Source of the DNA: Quercus robur
Taxonomy: Eukaryota; Streptophyta; Magnoliopsida; Fagales; Fagaceae
NCBI RefSeq assembly: GCF_932294415.1
Contig: NC_065544.1
Coordinates: forward strand, 11,569,351 to 11,633,350
Direction of reading: 5' to 3'
DNA: 64,000 nucleotides
Below, piece by piece: positions 12,901-24,665 of this stretch. The first letter of the stretch is position 1. The number at the start of each line of letters is the position of its first letter. The notes under the pieces are model-generated. The model was not told the DNA's origin and ran no database searches. It was given only the letters and a program-made list of their open reading frames with translations. A program made the position numbers and the translations under genes.

Positions 12901-15900
12901 ATAAATTGTTCCCAAAAAGCTAGATAAGTTGATGTGGACTATTTGGTTGGAACGTAATCGTCGTTTCTTTGAAGATTCTGAGAAGACGTTGGTTGAGTTA
13001 AAAGACTTGTGCCAGTGTAGACTTTTTGATTGGTCGCACTGCTGGGGTTTTACAAATTGCTCCTCTTCTACAGTTTTTTTATTCTATTAGACTAGGCTCT
13101 TGATTTCTTCTCTTTTGTTTACTGTGTATGCTTTTCTGTGTTCATCATCATGAACACCCTTTATGTTTCTTTCTTATTTCATTAATAATAGTTCTCATAT
13201 TACCTATCAAAAAAGAAAAGTTGTTTCCAAATAGACACATAAAGTAAATAGGTAGATTCAACATAGTACTCATTATGAGAGTAATCTACCCCCTTTAAGT
13301 AGATAAATTTCCCTCCAACCTGCAATCTCTTCTTCGTTCTCTCAAAATATCATTCCAAATATTTCAAGCCTTAAAAGATCAACCCAATGATAAAGCTAAA
13401 TAAGTAGAGTAAGTTCACCTTACAACCCTGCAACAAAAGCTTCAACTTCTAGCACGAATAATGACTAACCCCAACGTACTTTTTCTAAGGTTAACCCTTA
13501 AGCTCGATACTCCTTCATTGCCCAGTTGCTTCGGAGTTATGGGATATGGTTTTTGGTTTATTTGGAGTGTGTTGGGTCATGCCTTTGTCTGTTGTTGGGC
13601 TCTTTGCTTGCTGGCAAGGTCGCTTTGGTCGCCACCGCAATGGAGTTATTTGGAAGGTCGTTCCTCTTTGTTTGATGTGGTGTATTTGGAAGGAGAGGAA
13701 TAGTAGATGCTTTGAAGACATTGAGCGTGCTATGCCTGACCTCAAGCTTCTTTTCATCCGAACCTTACTTGAATGGTTCTCTGTGTGGAAAAACCATCCT
13801 TTTTCTATTTTGGATTTACTTGACTTTTGTAATTTTCGTTCTTGACTTGTTCACCCCTGTATACTCCCTGTGTGCTTGGGTGTCTCTATTTTTATTATCA
13901 ATAAATTCTTATTACTTATCAAAAAAAAAAAATTTATTGATCATGGCTGTTTTTAGATGCAAATGAGGAGCATAACAAGGGGTCACTGTTTGTGTGCCTC
14001 TTGAAGAGATAGGTCATTCTTTCTTTTCTCTAAACAACTTAGCTTTCTAAAACAGCCCTCCTTTTCACTAATTTCCTCCATCACAAAGGGTCTCGTTACC
14101 TCATTCCCCTTAAACTTGGAAAGAAACCAATAGACTCCCACTAACTAATATGGAGAATCTAACCAAGGTTATACACATTCTAATCCATCTTCTTCATCTC
14201 TTCCCAAATTCATATCTCTCCAACATATAAACAAAATACTCCCAATTCAGGTGGGTCTTATACTTTGTTGATGTCAAGCTTGCATATCAAACCTGGCTTC
14301 TTACTTCTAACTCTACTATCTACTATCCATGCATTCATTTGCTATTAAAACAGAGTTTAGGATCTGTCTCCCCCTTATTAATGCATTCTAAGAGTTAGAG
14401 ATCAGATTTTCAAGAATACCCCTCAGCCTACTAACTAACACTCACTAAAATCTTAAATAGGCCTCTCGCTAAACTAACAGGGTAGAAGTCTCTAATGAGG
14501 CACCCGGCTTCATTGGGACAAGGGCTATAAAAGAAGCATCCAAGCATTTCCCAAAAGAGCCATCTATATGAAACTCACTGAAGATTGAAGAACCACAACA
14601 TCTTTTATCACACTCCAACAACATTAAAAGAAAGCTATTGGGAATCCACTAGGCCCCAGAGCCTTATCACCACTCATTGAAATAGCCGAGAGCACTTCCT
14701 CCTCACCAAATTCCCTTTCAAGCCTTTTTCTCTTTTCCTCCCAAGGAGTAGCAAGGTCAGGACCATCCAACTTCTGGTGCCAGACAAAGAGTTCTTTGTA
14801 CAAACCCTCATAAAAATATATTATCCCATCTTTGACTTCATCACTTCAATTTTATATATTGAAAGGAGTTACATCAACAAGCTCACCAACATATGTAATA
14901 ATATCCTATCATGTTCATTCAAAAGGTAAACTCATGACAAACAAACCTCCATCCTTATTGCTTTAGCTGCTTCAGACCATATAACAATCATGTAACATTT
15001 TGATGGTCCATTCCAAAATTTAGTCACATTTTTGTCAAAGTGGCTTATGTAATAAAAGTTCAAAATCAGCAGAATAATAAGCCTTGTAGTTGATGCGTGG
15101 GGTAAATTCAAACGGGAAATACAGACGTTTCAGGCCACAATTTATTAATTTAACAACTAATTAGTTATGAGGTCTTACAGCCTAATGTATTTAATATTTA
15201 GCTCCCAGACCTGACTATACAAATTTTCTAAGGAAAAAATTTACATCTGTTCAAAAACATGCAAACTTATGGACATTAAATCACTCTCTCTCTCTGTCCC
15301 TCTCTCTCTCTCTCTTTTGGTTAGTAAGTAAAATTTAATACAAGATGAGATAGTTATAAGAACTTACTGGCAAGCTATTGAGAAGAGCTAGTGTTACAGA
15401 GACATGGAATGTGCACATCAGAACCCTTTCCAGCACATCTGGAAGATCTCTACCAATATGAAATGCCCAACGAGGTTGATAAGCGGTTAAACGAACTGAA
15501 CGAGCCATGGATATTACATCACCAACAAAAACAAAACTCCCACGACAATTGGATTCTATAAGATCAGAAGTCTTGGAATCTGAAAATGAATTTCTTCCAA
15601 GTTGCAAGCACTCTGCAGAAAGGGATCTTGAGAATGTGATCTCAACCCAGCTCAAACCCGGCATCTGAAGTGGACTCAAGCAAGACTCATCCTATCAACA
15701 CCAAAAAAAATGTATTCAGCTGCAGTGAGTAGCGTATGAACCACTTTCGATTTTGCTTGATACACAAAAGACTTAAAAGCAGGAGAATTTGCTAAAAATA
15801 CTAAAATGCCTACAAACATTCAAACATCTATTACCAGTGAACATATGCAGCTGCTTCCATTAGTTATTATTTCCCATCCATCACCACATTTATTAAGCTT

Positions 15901-17465
15901 GACAATGTCCTTAGCATCCAAGCAGTAAGTATTCTCTCTTCTCTTTGGATGACCATCTTCACCACCACCAATATTTGACATTCTCATATCATGACAGGGA
16001 ATGGTTTCAAAGGCAGTAAGATCCTCAGCACAAGCAGAATAGTTGCCTACTGATTGAATCTTCTGGTTATCTTCTATCATAATATTGGGGACACAATATC
16101 CTTTTATGCCATTGACTCTCCCAAAGCCTTCATCATATTTGGAATGGTTTGTACTTTGAAGTGCCATTTTATCTATCAAAGAAGTCATCTCCATCCACTC
16201 TTGTGAATTATGGATGCGAACACCATCTAGTGACATAATAAGATCCCCAGGAGACAAATACCTAGACAAAGGTGATGTAGAAGATACATCCAAAACCTAT
16301 TCCAGGAAACCATTTCCGAAAAGCAATTGGAAAAATGTGTCAAATCCAAATATACACATATGCTATATGCGTGTGTATATAAAATATGTTTCAACTAAAT
16401 GCTTGTGATGTAGTACCATGGGGCTTTCACCATATATGTAGAAGGGAAACAAGATCATGGGCAAGAGGAATAGCACCAATCCACAAGCTACACAACACTA
16501 GAGGAGAATAAATAAATAAACACAATAAACATTAGATTTGGCAGCATATAAGCTACATAAAGATGAAAAATCAAAGAGTCAAGAAAAGAAGTTAGTATTT
16601 CAGATACCAGTTAAATTCATAAGCCTAACCTTTTTTTTTTTTTCATGCATAAGATTTCGGAATGCTTTCAGCAAATTAGGAGAGATAAATTTGGCTTAAC
16701 TAAAAGAATCGAGAATTTTTCTAATAGTGGCAATCAAATCCAATCAAAGACTAATGACATTGGCAAAACTGGATGGTGTTTCACTCAAAAGTGCATGTTG
16801 TAACTGATAATAGAAAATGTGAGAGTGCAAGGGGTCCCATTCCAACCTTCACTGCAACCACCAGTGAGTTTCGCATAATTATGAGCAACAGTAACTTCCA
16901 GTGTCAATTACCTGATTTCACCTTCAGAGTGTGTTAACAGCATTGTCACATCACCTATTAACGGATTAAAAGCCATTGTCGAGAGCGACATCATCAGATT
17001 GCTTCAATTTCATTACATGCATCTTTGATTGGACTAGATTTTTAGAATTCAAGCAAACCTAGGGACTTGATTGCTTAGATTAGAAATGTAGTGATGTATG
17101 TGGCACATACCACATATTACAGGATGGTAAAATGTATAGAAGCCTACAAAATATCATTATGATCTTACCACTGCATTGTGCCACACACCAGCACAATATA
17201 CACGAAGGGCAGTAAGCTGCGGTAATGCTTGCAGAAACTCGTAATTGAAAGCTACCAGAGCACCAGGAAATAAAGCTGCAATAAAAATCGCAATGTACTC
17301 CATCTGTATGCTCTCACTGCTTTCCAATGAAAAGGTGCCTACGGTACAATGAATGAGAATCTAGTATTCCACATATTAAGATAAAATGTTTTGTGGTTAA
17401 TCAACCTGCCATATTTTACTTCATCACAGGTGCATCATGTGAATTTACTTGAATTGATGCCCAGG

Positions 17466-17502
<37 letters not shown>

Positions 17503-20500
17503 CTTTAAGATTACCCCAAGTTTACTTGAATTGCAGACTCAATCAAATCTGTCAGGGATCTACAGCCGATTCCAAATTTTGGGACTAATGCTTTGTTGTT
17601 GTTGTAAAACTTAAGATTACCCCAAGTGCAATTTCAGTCATTGAAATTTTCTTTTTAGTAAATAATTTCAGTCATTAACAAATTAGAATTTTCAATGCAA
17701 ACAACCACCTGCCACCTCCCAATAGACCCTGCAACCAGCCAATTCTTGTTCTTGGAAGTGAAAACATAAACAAATCAAGCAGTTTTGCAGATCAAAACAT
17801 GATAACATTCACATAACTTAGCACTGCATCGTGTAATTGGAATTATAAACCCCTGAATCCCACCCTACCATCCTCCATTCTCCTAATCCCACTGAGTTGG
17901 GTAGGTTTTGCTAGAATAATAATTGCTTGATCAATTTAAATTGACAACTCATTGATTGTAGTCTTGAAATTAATGTGAAAAACCTATCATATATTATATG
18001 AAAATTGTTAATATAACAACAACAACCAAGCCTTAATTCCAAAATCTTGATATAAGCTATGGATCCTCAAGGAGGTTCTACTAGTATTGGATATACATTT
18101 TATTCAAGCTTCTATATTATTTAAAATTTATTTCTTATAAAGGGCTATTCTCCTAATAAGCTTAAGCATTTGATTCATTGACCATGAATGGAATTGGTCA
18201 TTCAATATAGTCACTTTTATAGGTTGGTTCAACAATGTTCTTTAAAAATAATTAATCCATGAACTTATCTTTTTTTCTTTTTGAAAATCAACCGTATGTA
18301 TGAACTGATGCAAATACATTAGTTATTTAGCATATATCAATATCAATAAAAGACATCCATGACACAAATTTATTTGGACGTAAGTCATAAAATGGGTTGT
18401 GAAACTAACCTTAGCCTAATGCTCAACCGGCTCCTCCTCCCTTGTAAGAGCAATATGGAGGGAGTGGTCATGGGTTCATGACCCAACAAGTGCATGTGCA
18501 ACTTACAACTTAAAAAATTGTGAGGTTAAAGGAAATCACCTCACAGTCACATTTTAGGAGTTCAAATCCCCAAGTCTTGTGCAACACAAATTTATAACAT
18601 ACAAGAGGCACAAAAAATCTATATCTTGAGATTGTGTCATTCCTAAGACATGTCCCTTGTGCATTAGATTATCAGAAAATAATGCTAACTAATATTCTTT
18701 TTATAGAGTATCAATCTTCTATTTTAACTCTTTACAATTATTACAACAGCATATTTGAATAATACCATAATAAACAACTAAATAAAAAAAAACATATAAA
18801 AAATCGTTAATAAAAATTCAAAACAAACAAAAAAAAAAAAATAGAACAGAAAGAAGCTGACCATGCAGCAGCAAGGGCATGCCCAAATTCATGCACGGAT
18901 ACAGAAATCACAGTAGAAATAAAGATATATCCAGCATCAGCAAGTGACATGCTAAAACCAGAGACCTACAAATGACAGTAGATAGTTAAGAGTCATTTTG
19001 ATAAATAAGCATAAAATTATAATTTTTTTGATAAGTAAGAATACCATAATAATAATAATAATGACAGAATTTTCCTCCAAGCCCTCCAGCCCAGTACGTG
19101 GAAAATCAAATGATTATCCATGTATGTTTTCAGTCACACATCCTATTTGATAGTCATTTTGACTTGTTTAAATAACTTAAAAGGGTCATGTGACTAAAGC
19201 AGTTGTTGATAACGATGATAATGGCCAAAAAATATATGCAAAAAACCGCTTGGAGGAAAATTTTTTCCTAATGGTAATAACAATAAACATCATCATCATA
19301 ATAAAGGAATGAAATGAACTAACCGCAGTGGGGGAAAAACCAAACAGTAAGGCAGTAGAAAGATTGCCAAGCTTTGTGTCTTGGTGGATAAGATGCAGGG
19401 CTTTGCCTAATTCCCATAGGAGAATCTGGTGAATGGCAACAAAACTTATCATCAGAAAAACATTAATTTAAAATCCTAAGAGATTGGCCTGGTGATTCCT
19501 AAGGTCTCATGAAGTCCCAGGTTCGAAAACTCTAGCCAATATCGCGGGGCCACTCTCAAGGAGCTACACATACCGGGGAGAATAGTCAGGTACTTGAAGA
19601 GCTCTAGACACTCTTGTTTGCATGGTTGTCAAAATCATGATCTGGATCGTAAGATCGCATGATTTTACGTTTCCACCTTACCAAAACGTTTAGAATTGCA
19701 CTAAGATCGTAAAAATGGTAGGATCGTATGTAAGATCGTGTAGGATCGTATGGGATCCTACCGATTCTACCAATCCTACCAAAATATCAGTTTTTGGTTT
19801 TTGGTTTTTTTTTTTTTTTTTTTTTAGGGATAAATTTTTGGTTTTGATGAAGCTTTAAGGGTTTTTATTTTTCTATATTGTGATGGTATGCCTTTTTATT
19901 TTTTATTTATAAAATTATGTTAACCTAAGCAAATGTTTTGTAGTTTTTAGTTCACTTGTAATTAAAATGAAGGAATGCTTCATCATTTCTAAATGAAAAA
20001 TTTATATTGGCTTTACTACATTTTAAGCTATAATGTTGTTAAATTTGTTTAAACAATATACTAATTTGTATTATAATATTCCTAAAATGTTTTTCTTATA
20101 TATAATTTTATTAGTATGCTTGTATTTGTATATTGATTGATTGGTTTTTTTATAGCATGCTCTGTAATTGTTGCTAAGTGGCATAACTTGAATAGTTGAA
20201 TGTGAAGTTGTATTTTGATCTCTTTTGCAACTCTAGTATACAAATATACAATGTCTACATAGATAAAGAAATGGATGATGATGATTAGGAAGATAGTCAT
20301 AAGAATCCTAAAATGAGAATAATTAAATATTCACTTCACCTTAATATTAATCTTGCTTTTGGATTTCATATTTTAGTTAGCAAGTTTCCATTTGATAATT
20401 TATTTTGGAATTTAAACTTGGAACTTGGAATATATTTCCATATGTTTTTTTTTTTTTTTGATAGAATATATTTCCATATGTGTTCATAATTTTTTTTTCT

Positions 20501-21265
20501 TTTTTGATAGAATATATTTCCATATGTGTTCATAAATATTTTGGTATTTGGTTGCTAATTAAACATTTATTGAACTTCTTAGATACATTAGGTCAAAACT
20601 TAAATATATTTGTTTCGTTGTTATAGACATAGTGATGTATGATATGCAAATTACATCATATAATGCAAATCTTTGTTTTTTTATGGATAAATTCACGATT
20701 TACGTGATTATTCAACATACAAAATCATTATCAATGTGTTTTTTGTTTTAAATATGAAAATATATAGGATTTTACAATCCACGATCTCACCTACCTCTCA
20801 CGATCCTACTAAGATCCCAATTTTGACAACCTTGCTTGTTTGTGTAAAAAAACTTTAATTTGAGCAAAGGGTATCTTAGAACATTGTTGTGTGCAACACT
20901 CCTCTATCACATGAATGTGAAACTCATAAATTAAACTCACACCCACATGAAAATGATGTTGCATATACCCATTACATAACATTCCACACCAACTTGTGTA
21001 AGAGAGAGCATACCATAGTAACACCAAACAGTGCAGTTAGGCTAAAACCAACCCCAATGGAAAACCACACTCTCAAAGCCCTGTATTTGATAAATAATTG
21101 TCACCCAGTTTATCTTTCTTCTTATTAAAAACAAAAACATATTTGAGACGAGAGATGGAAAACCTGGCGTATCTTCGACCAAAACGGAAAAGGGGTTGAT
21201 TGAGAGCAGTGATTTTATAGTCACAATACCTGTTAAGATTTTGATGTTAATAAATTTGAAGCAAA

Positions 21266-21303
<38 letters not shown>

Positions 21304-21430
21304 ACCAACAAGAAATGGAGTTGGAGATGTTGTGGTTGGGTGTGGTGTGTAGGGGAAGAAGAGAGGGAGAGTGAGATCGAGTGTTACTGTGTACACCCCT
21401 TCCAAACCTTCTCATTCGCCTTCCTTCCAT
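6937..21430 (-). CDS. S2P: Site-2 protease (S2P-type intramembrane zinc metalloprotease), 10 exons
   Basis: Membrane protease of the Golgi; in plants S2P cuts membrane-anchored bZIP factors after site-1 cleavage (family knowledge). Exons, in coding order: 21430-21306, 21229-21164, 21080-21014, 19425-19324, 18965-18862, 17316-17169, 16497-16417, 16296-15835, 15691-15368, 7095-6937. They total 1638 bp with all phases matching, giving 545 residues, close to the plant family length. The zinc motif HEFGH is at residues 145-149 inside a hydrophobic stretch. A PDZ-like segment follows from about residue 232, then a cysteine-rich luminal part, then the second metal site NSLPVYFLDGE with Asp at about 498. 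The start is the ATG at 21430 (MEGRRMRR); the in-frame codon before it is GTG. Exon 6 could start 3 nt earlier. Intron 3 carries a hAT element and intron 9 is 8272 bp. Identity is recognised from conserved motifs across the protein; splice sites are read by eye. Confidence 0.93.
7310..7769 (-). mobile_element. 5'-truncated LINE, zf-RVT part, in S2P intron 9
   Basis: Minus-strand reading gives KVAFFLWVAALGNILT, CHMCKRDEETVDHLLLHC and PVAIELWG, the zinc-binding linker that follows plant LINE reverse transcriptase. The 3' end is A-rich on the minus strand (7310-7325). A 19-bp target duplication beginning AAAGGACAACTAG lies at 7291-7309 and 7770-7788. It has the same orientation as S2P, 3' of exon 10 and therefore outside the intron proper on the coding side. 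Confidence 0.82.
8107..8500 (-). mobile_element. Retroelement 3'-end remnant (minus strand), uncertain
   Basis: The minus strand ends with TTTAATGAAATTCTATTGC, TTATCC and a short A run, like the tails of other LINEs here. An 86-codon open stretch (8421-8161) matches nothing I recognise. Family not assigned. Confidence 0.35.
9653..10993. repeat. Composite repeat-bracketed element in S2P intron 9
   Basis: A direct repeat of about 60 bp (9653-9713 and 10927-10993; both contain TTTTTAGCTTAATACTAAT) brackets the segment. Inside it are inverted copies of about 65 bp (9722-9788 and 10827-10890; core TTTCTTTGCACCTTGTA on the right). The right arm is followed by a partial direct copy of the left arm start (10893-10920), making a local hairpin. 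The ORF1-like remnant is the cargo. Class not assigned. Confidence 0.6.
9809..10700 (-). pseudogene. Retroelement ORF1-like remnant in S2P intron 9
   Basis: The minus strand gives one frame from about 10690: FYIESKLFQLVVEEGG, FSLKIFEWGKYFMQSVFMGK, a TGA near 10485, then GSNLFGQYLSVSELEVGGRRR and RWRAFGIELRRMLDP. This resembles the N-terminal (gag-like/ORF1) region of plant LINE-type elements, judged by memory only. The frame stays open for 156 codons (10476-10006). The piece lies between inverted and direct repeats, described separately. Confidence 0.55.
11392..11464 (+). mobile_element. 73-bp LINE 3' tail with 20-bp target duplication
   Basis: Only the last bases of a LINE 3' UTR (ACTCCCTGTGTACTAGGGTG ... 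AATATCAATAAACTTACTAC) and an A run are present. Exact 20-bp copies beginning GAATTCATGGCTTCG flank it at 11372-11391 and 11465-11484. The tail matches the 3' UTR of the LINE ending at 13931. Confidence 0.85.
12338..12743. mobile_element. hAT-like nonautonomous element, 406 bp
   Basis: Ends TAGGGATGGCAAC and TTTTCCATCCCTA give a short terminal inverted repeat (TAGGGATGG) of hAT type. Flanking octamers ACTAACAA (12330-12337) and ACTGACAT (12744-12751) differ at two of eight bases, as expected of an old target duplication. No coding sequence. It lies in S2P intron 9. Confidence 0.6.
12931..13216 (+). mobile_element. LINE 3'-end fragment
   Basis: Plus-strand reading MWTIWLERNRRFFEDSEKTL then LVELKDLCQCRLFDWS matches the segment after zf-RVT in the other LINEs here (compare CIWKERNSRCFEDIERAM at 13.7 kb). 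It ends in a 3' UTR and a short A-rich tail. Boundaries approximate. Confidence 0.65.
13509..13931 (+). mobile_element. LINE 3'-end fragment (zf-RVT and tail)
   Basis: Plus strand gives LLHCPVASELWDMVFGLF, CWQGRFGRHRNGVIWKV and CLMWCIWKERNSRCFEDIE, ending CNFRS and stop at 13845. The 3' UTR (CCCTGTATACTCCCTGTG, then AATAAATTCTTATTAC) and an A run complete it. The frame is open across 99 codons. Inserted against S2P orientation in intron 9. Confidence 0.75.
14070..14860 (-). pseudogene. Decayed LINE reverse-transcriptase fragment in S2P intron 9
   Basis: Minus strand, with frame changes: WEEKRKRLEREFGEEEVLSA and GDKALGPSGFP (N-terminal RT), FIALVPMKP, GRQILNSVLIANECMDS, ICKLDINKVYD (motif A) and MCITLVRFSILVSG. 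The order fits one LINE RT up to just before motif B. Heavily mutated, so older than the other copies. Confidence 0.65.
18405..18545 (+). mobile_element. SINE-like sequence in S2P intron 5
   Basis: TAGCCTAATGCTCAACCGG (A-box-like) and GGGTTCATGACCC (B-box-like), in reverse orientation to S2P. Edges uncertain. Confidence 0.4.
19485..19612 (+). mobile_element. SINE-like sequence in S2P intron 3
   Basis: TTGGCCTGGTGATTCC (A-box-like) and CAGGTTCGAAAAC (B-box-like). It ends where the hAT target site begins. Confidence 0.35.
19621..20834. mobile_element. hAT-type nonautonomous element, 1214 bp, in S2P intron 3
   Basis: Ends CATGGTTGTCAAAAT and its near-complement ATTTTGACAACCTTG. Flanked by exact CTTGTTTG octamers (19613-19620 and 20835-20842), the 8-bp duplication of hAT transposons. 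The left part holds repeated GGATCGTA-type motifs. The interior is AT-rich, with no transposase frame. Confidence 0.88.
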
Positions 21431-22201
21431 CACTCACCACTGTCTCTTCTTCTCTTCCTGACTCACTCTCAGATTCTTTCGGTTTAAATGTCGAATTAAA
21501 GTGTGTATGGAATTAAATGCTAAAATTCAATTTAATCTTGACAACAACAAAAATTATGAATTATTATTATATCAAATCATTGGTTTGCTGCTTTTTTTTT
21601 TTTTTTTATAATTTGTATTTATTATAATTGGGGATTTCTACTTTTTTTTTCCAATAAAAAAATAAATAAAAAAATAAATACATAGGGTGAGTTTTGTAGA
21701 TTAGAGAAGTTTTAAAACTAACAAAAGAATGATCCTATTTTGTAGGAATTTAAATTAACATAAAAGTAGGAAGACATTTCAACATAGAAGAAAGAATTTA
21801 TTATTTTTGACAATTTACTATTTTAACCTCATTTTTAAGTTTTAGGTAGGGGTATTTTTTTATAGTAAAAAAAGCAATAACTAACTTTCTTTTGTCAATT
21901 TACTATTTTAACCCCATTTTTAAGTTGTTAGTTAATTAATTTAGGGGCATTTTTGACAGGGAAAAAAACAATAACAAACTTTCTGAATTCTTTTAATATA
22001 TACAGATTTACTATTTTAACCCCATTTTTAAGTTGTTGGTTAATTAATTTAGGGGTATTTTTGACAGGAAAAAAAGCAATAACTAACTTTCTGAATCCTC
22101 TTAATATATACAGATATACAGATAACAGTCTGCCTGTTTGGGACACTCTGAATGGTCTGCTCTAAATTTAGAGATATTGGTTTATGATGGGATTTTCAAA
22201 G

Positions 22202-22795
22202 TGTTTGTTAGTTAGCAGGTTTCTGAAACTACTTAGGAAACTAACATCTTGAAATTGAAAAACTTGAGTTCAATTGTAAAAAATCAAGCCTTAAACACTC
22301 GAGTTCCAAGCTGAGGTGGATAAAATTATCCACATGAAACTCGAGTCTCTAAAACTCGATTTTCACAGAGCTAAAAGTAGAAGCGTATAGAATACAGAGT
22401 ACAGAGTGAACAAAGTGAAGAAGAAGAAGAAAGAAGAATTATTTGACTAAAGAAGAAGAAGAATATGACTGATGTACTTGAGCAAAGTTGATCTTCCTCT
22501 TGATCATGCATTGCTGGGTTTTTCTTTACTCTTCCTCTCCATATCCAAATGTGTTACTGGGCTTTTCTTTGCTCTTCTTTCTGTATCCAAGTTTTTATGG
22601 AACTCAAGTTTTGTTGGGTTTTATGTCTTTAAAACTCGAGTTCCATGTGGATAATTTTTCTATCTCAACTCTGCTATCACATGGAACTCAAATCTCTAAA
22701 ACTTGATTTGCTATAGTGAACTCGAGTCTAAGAGACTCGAGATGCTAATTTTCTAATTAGTTTAGAAATGTTGCTAATTAACAAAATTGTTAGCA
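22202..22795. mobile_element. Nonautonomous TIR element with CTCGAGTCT motifs
   Basis: The left end (GTTAGTTAGCAGGTTTCTGA...) and the complement of the right end (GTTAATTAGCAACATTTCTA...) form an imperfect inverted repeat of about 45 bp. Inside, the short palindromic motif ACTCGAG/CTCGAGTCT recurs at least four times. No coding sequence. Edges approximate; no duplication identified. Confidence 0.45.
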
Positions 22796-22840
22796 AAATG
22801 ATGTTAATTATCCCAAAAAAAAAAAATCCCTATTAAGACC

Positions 22841-23592
22841 TGTGGGGCCCAATAGTTTATGGGCCCGACTCGCTCGCTTATAGGGAGTCCACAGGCCCCA
22901 AACTAAAGGAGGCCAAGGCCCAAGCCCAAAAATAGTGAGCCCGATGTGGCCCAAAGATACGTCCGAGGACCGCTCAGTCCTCGGAGGACCCAGAATCCCA
23001 TTGACGAAAGTGGAGTACAAGCAAACTTAAAAGATCAGAAAATATCTCAGGGAAATAGTCCTTAATACCCTTCATTGACATGACATCACACCTAACAGAG
23101 CCGGATTCTTAGGCTTTATGGACCATCTCCCATAATTTCGGGATTAGACTGATGGGACAAACCTCTGTCCTGGAAAAGTCGACCCTACACGTGGACGGGG
23201 GATAATGAACGTAGACTAGTATAAAAGAAAACGCAAGGTAACAAAGTGGGGGATCCCCATCTCACTTCATAAAAAAGACTCCAGGAATGAGAATGCCCGG
23301 ATAGTATATACGCTCCACCAGGGATAACCCATCGACGGGTAATCGGAGAATACACTAGTGCTCCTCGGACATTATCCGAGGAGCCCAATCCCTCAATTCA
23401 TAAAGTTAATGGGCTTAGATAACCGGACTAAAGCCTTTTCCAGTCTAGGTTTATCTAATGCCCGGCCTGTACTAGCGTCCCGTGACCCAACTCCAGCCTT
23501 TCAAGCCCACTCTCTACAAAATTTATTGTGGGGGATCCATCACGCGCGAGCCCAACGTCATCGTTGGGCCGCTTGAGAATCGTGTCCCCACA
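22841..23592. mobile_element. Solo LTR, 752 bp, with AGACC target duplication
   Basis: Begins TGTGGGGCCC and ends GTGTCCCCACA, so the ends form a TGTGGGG/CCCCACA inverted repeat. Flanked by exact AGACC copies (22836-22840 and 23593-23597). It is more GC-rich than its surroundings. No internal retrotransposon region is attached on either side, so it is what remains after LTR-LTR recombination. It lies between S2P and ARPC2A. Confidence 0.92.
23188..23227 (+). promoter_or_regulatory. G-box plus TATA box inside the solo LTR
   Basis: CACGTG at 23188-23193 and TATAAAAG at 23220-23227 sit in the arrangement of a plant pol II promoter. If the LTR is read on the plus strand, it would transcribe toward ARPC2A about 1.2 kb away. 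Use in the plant is not shown. Confidence 0.5.
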
Positions 23593-24393
23593 AGACCTTT
23601 ACTGTGTCTCTTGTAAAAACCAAAAATAAATAAATCTCTAACTTTGTCAAAACAAGTCAATACGTTTATATTGTCTAAAGTGTGAGTTTTGGAGATGTGA
23701 TTACATAAGTGAGCTTTTTACTTATTTTATGTATTGTTTGTTGTTTGAGAATCCCACGTTACTTTTTGTCTTAGTTTTATTTCAAATAATTTACCTTTTA
23801 GATTTTGGAGATTAAGCCAACTTTTTAACTTTTTATTTTACATTATGTAAATGAGTTATCACAAATAAGAAATTTTCAAAAATACACTAAATTCAATAGC
23901 AAGTGAGACTATTTGACCACTTTTTTCTTAATAACTTATCAACAACAAAATCAATTCCTATAAAAAAAAAAAAACAAAATCAATTAAAATAACACAAATG
24001 AATTAATTCACTTTTATAATATGAAGGACTAAATTAATATAAAAAAAAAAATTAATGAAATACTTGGACAAAAATTAAGGAATAAATTGAATTTTAGTCT
24101 TTTTTATATTAAAAAAAAAGAAAAAGAAAAAAGAAATAGCCTAGCCGTAGATTAACTAAAATTAATTATTTTAACTGTAGATGTGGGCAAACCCGACCCA
24201 ATTATAAAAATGGAGTCAAACCGACCCGTTGCCGACGAGAGTTGAAGAAAATAAAAGAAATGAGAGAATCTCCAAAGACCCAAAGTTGTAAGCAAAAGCA
24301 ATAATAATAATAAACACTTGATGATGTTGTTTTGATCCCCCAAACTCGTCATTACTTCACTCTCTCAAATTCACACAGAGAGAGAGAAAAAAG

Positions 24394-24625
24394 ATGATAC
24401 TGTTGCAATCTCATTCCAGATTTCTCCTCCAGACCTTGCTAAATCGCGTTCACAAGTTCGTTCCATTTCTCTCTTCTTCTTCTCTTTTTTATTCATGCTT
24501 CGAAATTCTTTCACATATTTATGTTACATTTTTGATTTGATTGTGCAGTCTTGATAAAGCAGTGGAATTGGATTACAACTGGGTCGAGTTTGACGATGTT
24601 CGTTTCCACATTCAGGTCATTTTCA

Positions 24626-24665
<40 letters not shown>

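Noticed and set aside
12931..13931. Plant gene for a short WKERN protein
   Set aside because: The peptide recurs with variants in several places, each followed by a LINE tail and A run.
21042..21311. 89-codon frame through the GA repeat near the S2P 5' end
   Set aside because: It reads across two introns; the exon-joined frame is clearly the conserved one.
21431..21433. Codon before the S2P start as initiator
   Set aside because: It is GTG; the ATG at 21430 is the first in frame and gives the expected N-terminus.
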